From positions 62,001 through 126,000 of the forward strand of contig JAWZYV010019541.1 in assembly GCA_038373885.1 (NCBI GenBank): DNA of 64,000 nt, in the 5' to 3' direction. The DNA comes from Cheiracanthium punctorium. Taxonomy: Eukaryota > Arthropoda > Arachnida > Araneae > Cheiracanthiidae. Made by a program: the position numbers and the translations under genes. The notes under the pieces are model-generated. The model saw only the letters and a list, made by a program, of their open reading frames with translations, did no database searches and was not told where the DNA came from. Positions 55,318 to 64,000 of the stretch are shown piece by piece (the first letter of the stretch is position 1; each line of letters begins with the position of its first letter).

Positions 55318-56520
55318 TAAATTTCTATCCATAGACTGTAATGTATTTAAAATCGTTTGGGCAGCCCTGTAGATAAACTTTCCAGTGAATTGGGACCAAA
55401 AAGGGAGGTACAACAATCCTAAATATAAAGTTTCAGCATGCTACAATCAATAGTTTGTGAGATATGTGAGTTACATACATATGTACCTACAGATGGCATG
55501 GAAAAAGTGGTCAAAATAAACTTGTGGTCAGTCAAAATGTGTTGTACATGCATTTATATGAAGGTGGATGTTAGCGTACGATGAGATGCATCACAAAAAT
55601 TCGTAAAGTTAAATTTAGAGGTAGTCAAAATCTGCCTCCTGAAATTTTTCATGATCATATTACTTCCTTATACTCCGTACAAGGAAGTAATAAACATAAT
55701 AAAGATTCCAGTGTGGTATTGCACCTGTGTAGTTTTTCTTTTAAAAGTGCTGAGTATCGTTTGAAAAGTACCAGTGAAAATGGACAGATGTATTCAGAAC
55801 ACATACTTTGCCGATATTTGTAAAATGTGATAGTACTGATAACAATACCTCAAGAAAATGAAGTATCAGCACCAATACTATTGGTCAATCCCTAGAAAAT
55901 TCTTTTTTACATGATCCTGTCCTGACTAAGCTGATTTCCTACTCTGCTTTTTCTTCTCCCACAGATCACAGTAACCACATAAACCATTTAGTTCTGTATT
56001 AAGGACAGTTATTTTTCTCTTCCCCAGTGCCTTTATCATATTATTCCAAGTATGTTTGTAAACTCGCCAGATAGAGCAATGATTATATCAGTTCTTGCAT
56101 TTTATTAGTTAGAAATTTAGCCAACAAACTAGCTATTTCTGGAGATGTTTTCTAACTGTTACTTTGTCACCATTCAGTCTGTTGTTATTGAGATAATTAA
56201 TTTTTCTCATTTTTTTATTTCTAAGATTCGGCATGTGTATAAATTAATTTGGAGCACATAGAAGTAAAAAAGTCAGTCAATATTATTGAGAGGATTATAC
56301 CAAAGAGTTACCGTGTATAACAAATCAGATATTTGAGAGAACCATGTGTTCACTTTTTGCTGTTCCTTTTTCTATTGTGCATGAAGGATGACTTGATTGT
56401 CCTCATTACATAATTTAAAAAAGAGTATGTTAATGGCAGTAAACTAAAGGATGGCAATGAGACTTCATATTTTTCTCCAGTGTATCACAAGAAGTAATTT
56501 CACTAGCCCAAAAATGTTAT
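55318..56520. other. Intron sequence, one unexplained 80-codon frame
   Basis: A plus-strand frame at 55581-55823 codes 80 residues of protein-like but unrecognised composition. It has no clear splice sites and contains an ACTTCCTT-AAGGAAGT hairpin. The rest is AT-rich. Confidence 0.35.
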
Positions 56521-56522
56521 TC

Positions 56523-57160
56523 ATATCGATTAAAACTTTTATTAAAACACCTTTTAAAACCGTTTAAAACATTAAAATCACAAGAGTACTTTCGACTGGC
56601 TGTCGTAGCTGTCTTCAAGTTGTGTGTTGTTTTGGTTCTGCTTCCTTGTTGTTATAAGTCTTCTCCACGCCTCATCTATCTGCGCATGCATCACATCATT
56701 AACAGTATCGTTTGCAGTTATGATCTCAAATGCTTATAAAAAACCATAGTTATGGATATTGTAATTAGATAATTTCTTTACAGTATTCAAATCTATTATA
56801 ATTTTGTTGTTTTGAGCATAATGAGATAATGCAGTTGAGGGTTTTCTGAATTTTGAGTCATTTTTATGTTCCTTTAGTCGTTCACATATTCTTCTTTTTG
56901 AAACGCCGATGTATGACTTCCTGGAATTCGTGACGATTTACATGAAGCATTACAGATGATAACTGCAAACATAAGTGTTAATGATGGGACGCATCCGCAG
57001 ATATATGAGGGGTGGAGAAGACTTATAACAACAAGGAAGCAGAACCAAAACAGCACACAGCTTGAAGACTGCTACGAGAGCTAGCCAAAAGTATACTTGC
57101 GATTTTAATGTTTTAAAAGATGCTTTTAATAAAGCTTCTTATCATAATGACGACAAACTG
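56523..57160 (-). mobile_element. Penelope-like element remnant, fold-back
   Basis: About 56525-56690 and 57000-57160 are inverted copies. For example CTTCCTTGTTGTTATAAGTCTTCTCCAC is matched by GTGGAGAAGACTTATAACAACAAGGAAG, and similarity continues outward into TTTTAATGTTTTAAAA. Between them on the minus strand is a GIY-YIG endonuclease remnant. Inverted partial copies at one end are a known habit of Penelope-like elements. Confidence 0.6.
56640..56975 (-). pseudogene. GIY-YIG endonuclease remnant of a Penelope-like element
   Basis: Reading from about 56975 down: CNASCKS, then a degraded YVGVS-like strand with SKRRICERLKEHKND. The family's R...EH motif follows the YIG. Then come ALSHYAQNNKI (the 'A.H....H.I' region), a LNTVKKL stretch and AFEIITANDTVND. 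One stop (TAA near 56735) and a frameshift near the YIG strand break it. In PLEs this domain follows the RT, which is missing here. Confidence 0.6.
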
Positions 57161-58230
57161 TTCTATTTTACTCATATAAGGTCATTCATATCATTTCTGA
57201 CTGAATATAATCGTGTGATAGTGCTGGCCCTGCCAGCTTGTTGTTTTGTGAGATGTTTCTGGATTTCAAAATAGCAAAAAAGTTTGGGTTTACCAGAACT
57301 TAAACCAATTCTTTTATACACATGGATAAAAATTCTTTGGAAGAAATTTGTGTTAAGAAAATGACCATTTTCTTTAACAACAGATTCAAGCCACAATGTA
57401 AATGGTATGAAACTGTATCCTATTGTGGTGTATTTCTGCAATGATAATAACACCAATTATGTACACATTTTTGAATTGGCTAAGTATGTTAATTGATAAA
57501 TTTTGGGTGTGTTATAAACTATTTCCCAACTGCAGAAATCTGTGGTATGTTGAAGAAAACCTTTCAACTGGCTCCTAGCTTTATAATTAAGTTACTATTA
57601 CATTATTTTGTTTCTTTTCAAATCCATTTGACAGATTCTTTTGTGCAGTACAATGTATTTTATTGCTGTATATGATTACTTTGTTCATCAATTTTAGGAA
57701 TGCTATAAACAAATTAAAACCAGCCCTCTTACTGCTCCTAAAGATCAACATTTTGGATCTTATGAGGTAAAAATGCATTTTTGCACTTAATGGATCTTTT
57801 TCAGGTATCTTACACCGAGAGAAATCTCACTATCTGCACTAACCTCATTAATGAGGCAGTGATTTTGAAAGTTTATTTATTGTTCTTTTTTCTGTACATC
57901 TGTTTTTTTATTATTGTTAAGGTCTTTTATTATTGTTTAAGTTCGTCTCCTTTTTCATGTTCCTTTCAGGGAAACAGGTATATTAAGTCTCTTAAAACTA
58001 TAAAATTACTTGAGAAACTTTTAGCCTGTATTTTATGAATAATTAATACATATTTATTACATCTACTATTTAAAAATTTATTTTCAAAAAGACAAAATTT
58101 TGTTTGAAACAGGCAAATTTTAATATGGTTAATTAATTTAATTATTTCAAAATAGAAAAATTAGAGTTCACACAGTTTCTTCTAAACAAAAGAAAGTACA
58201 TTTACAGTTGGAGCAGTAGTGAAAAGGGTT
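57161..58230. other. AT-rich intron, no gene seen
   Basis: Frames of 60-94 codons on both strands are AT-driven and have no recognisable motifs. Confidence 0.5.
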
Positions 58231-58261
58231 AATGCATTTAAAAAAGAAAAAAAAAACTATA

Positions 58262-58618
58262 AGTAAAATGTTTCTGAGACGCAATTTGTCTGAATGCAAG
58301 CATTTGATTAAGGAGAATTTTTGCATTAAAATTCATGAAAATGCTGAAATGGTTGGAATTCCCGAGGATTATGTTCATAAAATCATGAACAATCTAAACT
58401 TCAGTAAAGCTTTAGCTTGCTGAGTATTGTAAATTTACTCAGAGGAACAAAAGATCTATTGAATGATTTTTATGCTTAAGCATCTCAAACAATATCACCA
58501 GAAAGGAAATTCTTTCATTGAAAGCGTTGTTACTGTAGATGGAACTTGGGTTTATGTATTCACTCATGAAAGGAAACAACAGTTCATGATATAGAGTTAT
58601 CCAGCTTTCTCAGTTGGG

Positions 58619-58655
<37 letters not shown>

Positions 58656-58980
58656 ATCTACCCTGAAAACCATGGTCACTGTGTTCTGCGATAGTGAAGT
58701 CATACTATTGTGTGATTTCCTCAAAGTGTTGTCCCATCATTAACCATGCCAGTTACTGCAAAACTCCAGAAATTGCATACAGCCATTAGAAAGAAAAGAC
58801 CAGGGCAATCATAGGAAGGATTACGCTTTTATACAATGATACAAAATTTAATACTTCACATCAAATCTTCAGACAACCTTTGCATTTGTGGCAAGATATC
58901 ACTTAACTGTAATGTTTACGAATGAAAATTTTAATGATCCATAAATTACATTTTAATTACCTGAATAATATGTAACAAAA
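58262..58980 (+). pseudogene. mariner transposase, decayed
   Basis: The N-terminal helix-turn-helix part is visible (LIKENFCIKIHENAEMVG, IMNNLNFSKALA), then SEEQK. Next comes ESVVTVDGTWVYVF, where the first catalytic Asp stands but the usual Glu after it is Gly. After a 34-A run at 58619-58652 the frame resumes with ENHGHCVL / VTVFCDSEV-like pieces and weakly with LKTMVTVF. Several stops and frameshifts are present. Family assignment to mariner (DD34D) is firm and activity is excluded. Confidence 0.75.
58619..58652. repeat. poly(A) run of 34 inside the mariner pseudogene
   Basis: It stands where mariner proteins have a short lysine stretch, so an AAA-rich codon tract probably expanded. Insertion of a poly(A) tail is the alternative. 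Confidence 0.7.
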
Positions 58981-59357
58981 TGCAAAACTTGACTTCATAA
59001 TGCATAGAGTTTGAATTCTGAAGCATAGAGAAGCAGGTCAATTTTCAAATTTGTATAAACATATTAGTAATAACATTTTCATTTCTTATGTAATAATAAC
59101 AGAATTTCTCATGTATGAACTTTCATGATTGAATGTTTTGAATCTTTAAACTTGTATGATTTGTATGATTACTTTAGTCCGATTTAAGTGTATTTATAGG
59201 TAATTATATGACACATAAAATATTTCTTTCTTTTTTTCCTTTTTTTTTTTATCCCGTCCTATGCAAATGAAAAGATGATGATAGATAATGTGTTTATAAT
59301 TTTTTTAAATATAATATTGAATGATTTTATAATTTTTATAAATTCACATTTTTGCAG

Positions 59358-59587
59358 GGTATGGAAACAGAAGAGGAATTTTTGATCAAAGCTAGTAGTG
59401 ACATCACTAATATTTGTAGTGCTTTAATTCTTCTGTGGCAAAAGTTTTTAGAATCTGTTATTGGAAGTGAAAAAGTAAGACAACATTTGTCTAGACAAAG
59501 GCATTTTCAACGTGTAAAGCGATTTTCTGAAGCATTTTTCATAATTGAGAGAACTAGAGATTCTGCTTTAGCACCCTGTGATAGCAG
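59358..59587 (+). CDS. FAM135: FAM135 homologue, exon (LLWQKFLE...RVKRFSEAFF)
   Basis: A 230-nt exon, acceptor TTTTTGCAG, donor AGCAG|GTAATA, phase 0 in and phase 2 out. It encodes ICSALILLWQKFLESV and then HFQRVKRFSEAFFIIE, matching FAM135A/B 'LCSLLMALWGQFLEV' and 'H.LRVRRFSEAFFCFE' in order and spacing. This is the clearest family match in the window. The segment is helical and has no known catalytic residues. Confidence 0.9.
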
Positions 59588-61956
59588 GTAATATGCTTTG
59601 CTTCTTTTACTTATTTTTGCTTGAAACATTTATAATTTTTCGGTTGAGGAAAACATTTTAATGAGTTTCTTTTTTAATTACATAGTGTCTAGTTTAAACC
59701 TACCACTGTATGCTCATTAATGAGTTAACTTTATGCTTAAAATAAATATGTCTCAAACAATAAAATTGTAAAAAGAAACATTTTAAGGATCATGAAGCTT
59801 AAATATGATATGCTTAATAAGGTTATATTACTGAAAGATGTTGCTGTTTCAGAAAAGCAGGAAGAAAATATGACATATATTTTCATGACATTATAGCAAA
59901 GTTTTCATTATGACATATATAGCAAAGAATATAAGTGTGAGACTATCGATTTTTTCCAAGTGTAATGTCAGTAAAATATCGCACGATTGCACTGACTGGA
60001 ACAGTCACAGATTTTTTTTTGGAAATTGGGAAAATCCTTACCAGCAGATGACACGAGGATGATTTCCACCTATAATGACATTTTTGGTTTGACCCCACAT
60101 TAGAAATGAAGATAATTGCAAACTGATGATTCAAAATTCAGTCCTGTTATTTGTCCGTGTAATCTCAGTCTTCTTGGAATAAATCAACACTGCTATCTTT
60201 CATGGTGTCAATAACACCAAGTAAAATTTGAATTGAAATGCTTTTAGGAGTTGACTTTTTGAAAGACACTTAATGTTGAGACAAAAATTTGCTCCTTGTA
60301 ACAAATGAATTGTATGTATAAAGAAAAGTCTGTTAGATGGAATTACTGCAAACCTTAACAGGCATTCCATTTTTGTAGATAACAACAATAAATTTATGTT
60401 AACAAAAGTTCACTCTACATATATTTTGATTTTATCTTAGTCAAAAATGTTTGTCCATGTTTCTGAAGCTAAAATGAGATAACAGCACTTGAATGTATTT
60501 TTATCAGATACTGAAAAGGAAGTTACTATCCTCAAATATTAATTTAAAGAGAACTACACATTTGAAATTTGTCCACATATGCGTTAAAAACTCAACCATC
60601 TTGAATGTATGGGAAATGCGGTATACATGGAAAATTCTGGAAAATTGAGCTTGAAAAAAAAAGAAAGAAAATTATGCTCACTCACACACACTGAGTGAGT
60701 GTTTTGGAATACTAATAGATATTATGCCGTTTAATCACATACTTGCCAACTGCTCTGGTTCTTCTGGAGCAATTCCGTAAATATATTACTACTCCAAACA
60801 TTCCACACAACATCATATTTTCTCCAGAAAATGGTCAGCATTGGAGTTGAACTTTAAAAAGAAAAATTAGTGAGAAATGCATGCAGAATCCCAAAAGAAC
60901 ATGTTGATCCTACAAGAAGAAAAAAAGATCCATTGCAGTATGGGTTCGAATGTAGAAGTGACTTCAGTACTCATTATTTACTTTGTATTAATTGCATTGA
61001 TCTTTTTTTTAAATGTGTGTTATAAATAAGATCAATTGAATTCCATTATTAAAGGTCTAGTGTAAATGTATCTTACAATTTATGATTAATATTTGTGTGT
61101 TAATTATAGTTAATTGTGGATGTTCAGTTAATTTTTAATTACTTTTATAACAAATTCAGTTCATTTTTAATTACTTTTATAACAAATAATTAAGTTACAA
61201 CCTTTTAAAAATTGCATCACGACCTGTTTCTGAAGACCTTTCAAAGCTTTGGAAAATTTCCCAAGTTGCTCCTGATAAATGTATTTATATGTTGGCAGGT
61301 ATGTAATTATCTTACAGAGTACCTTTGCTTCACACTGAAAGAAAAAAAATAAAAATATTAATACCTACCGATTTTTAAAGCTTTAATACTTTTATTCCTC
61401 TAAACTAAGAGGATGATTAAAAATAAATAAATCAATTAAAAGTGCATGTAGATTTTTGACTATGTCCTCCAACCTTCTTAATTTCGAACTTCTTTACAGA
61501 AGTAACACTCTTAAATCTTTGCAATGTAAAGGGGAGAAAGTAGAGTACAACTCACTAGAGTTAAGTAATGTAGAACAATGATTCTACTTGCTATTTAATA
61601 TTTGTTTTCAATTCATGCTATCGTAACTTATCAGACCAGTTGCTGTTTTTTGCTCTTCCCTTTTGCGTACTTGCTTTTGGGGCAGCTGTAAAATGTTGTG
61701 TTCTTGACTCATAGTAGTAAATCAATCTTTTGGGTTGGGACAGGAATCTCCCTCAAGACTAGAGACAGATAGGGGGAGGGAGAAGACAGGAGCTGAAAAT
61801 TTCCAGTTACTTGAGCTTTCTGAATACTTGAATGCTAGATAACTGAGCTTTTACTGTATGCTGTTCTTTAGTGATTTATAATTAGATTGATTTTTTTATT
61901 CTTAATTATACATCTATGATACATCTTTAACATATTTGTTTTTTGAAAAATAATAG
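59588..61956. other. FAM135 intron, 2.4 kb
   Basis: AT-rich. A 27-bp direct duplication (CAGTTCATTTTTAATTACTTTTATAA-like) lies at 61120-61190, and CACTCAC/GTGAGTG inverted words lie at 60680-60700. No element ends were found. Confidence 0.6.
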
Positions 61957-62132
61957 TGTTGGAGCTTATCAAGAAGTATCTGAGTGTTTGAGGAAATCTC
62001 CCTATTTAAATTTATTACCACCCCTGGAAGTAGAATGTATTGATTTTGATGGTGACTTAACTACTTTGCCTATTTTCTATGAAGAGCAATATCAAGAAAC
62101 TACTCGGAGTTCCCACAATAATCATAGTTCAC
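61957..62132 (+). CDS. FAM135: FAM135 homologue, exon (LPPLEVECIDFDGDL)
   Basis: A 176-nt exon, acceptor AAAAATAATAG, donor TTCAC|GTAAGT. It completes the AG|T codon of the previous exon and leaves one base for the next. It encodes AYQEVSECLRKSPYLN and LPPLEVECIDFDGDLTTLP, equivalent to the FAM135A/B 'AYQELH...' and 'SLPPLPIEC.ELDGDLNSLPIIFED.Y' stretch. Together with the 59358 exon this fixes the gene identity. Confidence 0.9.
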
Positions 62133-63732
62133 GTAAGTTGTTTTCTATGCAAATAATTTTAAAAAAAATTATTGATATACCTGTATACCTTGGGTTGAAT
62201 ATCTTACTTTTATATCTTATCTTTGTATCTTGGGTCAGAGGTAAAGTAAATGCTCGTTTTTACAAACCTTTTTCTATTTTACAAACTATTGAGTAGTCTT
62301 GAATATACTCCCATAAATGATTTTAAGACTTGATTTTATGAACTTCTGATTTTATAAACTATTTGAGTGGCCCTATAAGTTTATAAATGTTGTAGTTATA
62401 TGCCATTTTTGTTTATACTTTTATTTTCTTTAATTTAAGAAGCTGGGCACCTAAGGGGAAGCACATAGTTGAAAAAATTTTTGTTCTCGCTTTTCCTCTT
62501 TTACAAAATTTGCCGCCTTTTAAATAAATCCAATATCTCCAAAAGATAAATAAATAAATAAATGCAATAATTTCTATTTGGATTTTTTTTTTTTTTTCAA
62601 ACATTGTCTGACATCCTGTCAATGAAATCACAGACATCTTGAAAGAAAATCTTTATACTTGCCATTATCATCTTCATTACAAAATATACCTCCCAGAATT
62701 TAATTTCTATGAAAAGAAAAAATAATAGGTAAGTGAGCACTAGAATAAAATAATAATAGTAATCTATGCATGAAGACAAAATTATATTCGTTTAAAAAAT
62801 ATCAACTATCACAGTTGACATATCAAGTATCAGTGATCTTTCACTTGAAATTTTGGTCGCGTGTTAGTGGTTTCTGTAAGGTAAAAACTACTTTCCCAAC
62901 TAAACATATAGTGTCATTACCCTTCTTTTCTGTCCTAAAATAAACTTTTAAATAGCCAAAATCTTCATAGTTTATTTTTTCTCTCTCCTACCTTTTCTAG
63001 TTTAAAAGACCACTTTGGCATTTCTAATTCCTGATTTATTTATAGTGTCAGCTGTAAATATGATCTTTTGCACATACGCCAAATAAAATGTGCTTTTAAA
63101 TATAGAATTTCTGAACACATTGCTCTTAAAAATCAAGAAACTTGAAAATTCACCATTATTAAGCATTGCTGAGATACTGACCATTGTTTTGGTTTTGCTA
63201 TATATATATAATATGCAAACTTTACCTCCCTGGTGAATTGGATTTTTTGAAGTCCTTCAATATTCACAAAACACCAAGAGCAAGGCAAGTATTGAGTTTG
63301 TTTCTTTCTTCCTGTCTGGTTGGAAATCTTGAATAAAATTCTCTCACTAATATGTTTTGTTTCCTATCATTTTTAAGCCTTCGAAATGGCTGATAAGAAG
63401 CACTTCATGAGATTTTTCTTGTTATTAGCAGTTAAAAATGCCTTATCCTATTCATGTCGAATGATATAACACTAGACCTAAGTTAATCTCTCCCCTAGAA
63501 TGATGAGTTATATTTTGTTCCCCACAGCAGGATAAAGGTTATAGATAGCATTCTTGAGTAATAAGTAGACCCCTGTAAGTAATTATTTAAATCATACCTT
63601 GCCAACTGCCTCTGATTTTTGTTCATTCATTCATAGGCCTTGTTCATTCATTCATAGATTTTAACAATGTATAGCTTTCCTTTTTACTATTACCACCAAA
63701 CTACTTTTATATATTTATGTAGTATTTTTTAG
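62133..63732. other. FAM135 intron
   Basis: AT-rich sequence with short (AAAT)n at about 62546-62562, no element recognised. Confidence 0.5.
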
Positions 63733-63810
63733 AAAAGGATTCAGAGAACCAGGAGAACATTAACAGCTTTTTGGGTGGCATAAGTGAAGTGCCTCTTCAC
63801 CTAGTGTTTT
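63733..63810 (+). CDS. Possible further FAM135 exon
   Basis: After a TTTTTTAG acceptor, the phase left by the previous exon opens a frame of about 26 codons (KDSENQENINSFLGGISEVP) before a TAA. A donor would have to lie before that, for example GTGAAG at 63783 or GTGTTT near 63804. FAM135 proteins are variable here, so sequence gives no support. This is only a candidate. Confidence 0.25.
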
Positions 63811-64000
63811 AAGTAACAAAAATTTCTTTAATGAAATAATTTTTTAATCTCCCACAGAGAAAGGCTATGCCACTCCCTCATTTTTACACTCATCTCTAGC
63901 TTTAATAAATTAATTAAATACTAGAGTTATGTTTTATATATTGCTATTGTGTTTGGATCTTGCTTTAAAAAAAAAAAAAAAAAAAAGACACTGCTGTAAT
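63811..64000. other. AT-rich end of window
   Basis: No feature except an A-run at 63967-63986. Confidence 0.5.

Noticed and set aside
55581..55823. 80-codon frame in a FAM135 intron
   Set aside because: No known motif, no splice context, contains a DNA hairpin. Listed only as an unexplained frame.
1..64000. CRISPR arrays, operons, bacterial promoters or ribosome binding sites
   Set aside because: The window is eukaryotic. The regular repeats present are transposon subterminal arrays and SINE units, not spaced CRISPR repeats.

Overview
This is eukaryotic, strongly AT-rich, intron-dominated DNA. It has GT-AG splice sites, tRNA-derived SINEs, and hAT, Tc1/mariner, pogo/Tigger, piggyBac, Penelope-like and Ty3/gypsy elements. 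There is no operon structure. The transposon mix, and a Ty3/gypsy lineage with integrase placed before reverse transcriptase, suggest an invertebrate, most likely an arthropod and plausibly a chelicerate such as a spider. That placement is inference. No sequence search was possible.

Host gene: only one is recognisable, a + strand FAM135 homologue in the second half of the window. Five exons (32259-32351, 33020-33173, 50390-50439, 59358-59587, 61957-62132) join with compatible phases. They cover the conserved segment that follows the N-terminal DUF3657 region in vertebrate FAM135A/B. The first exons and the C-terminal lipase-like domain lie outside the window. A weak further exon is possible near 63733. 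The introns are up to 17 kb long and hold most of the mobile DNA.

Layout: 1-32 kb is a transposon graveyard without a host gene that I could support. It holds two hAT-type elements with ornate subterminal repeats (1442-3515 and 29474-31486), a terminal-inverted-repeat element full of AAGCTTGA motifs (4433-5341), two inverted copies of an unknown 1.1-1.25 kb repeat (6.0-7.1 and 15.3-16.6 kb), and a near-perfect 830-bp palindrome (10.8-11.6 kb). It also holds a Tc1 element (16.6-18.2 kb), two MITEs (18.9 and 20.1 kb), and a ZMYM1-like hAT element with exact 8-bp target duplications (26304-29041). The 33-50 kb intron holds a broken Tc1, a pogo/Tigger element interrupted by hAT-like elements, and a stack of nested insertions. 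In that stack an old minus-strand Ty3/gypsy element (about 37.6-49.7 kb) was split by a Tigger element and by a hAT element, and the hAT element was in turn invaded by a young, apparently intact LTR retrotransposon (40954-46452, one 1586-codon gag-pol frame, LTRs differing at 3 of 290 sites).

The most unusual structure is at 50571-51823. Five copies of a roughly 286-bp tRNA-containing unit, three in one direction and two in the other, are enclosed by one perfect 15-bp direct repeat, as if the whole inverted-tandem array inserted in a single event. The 50-59 kb intron also carries a MITE, an internally deleted piggyBac, a fold-back Penelope-like GIY-YIG remnant and a mariner pseudogene.
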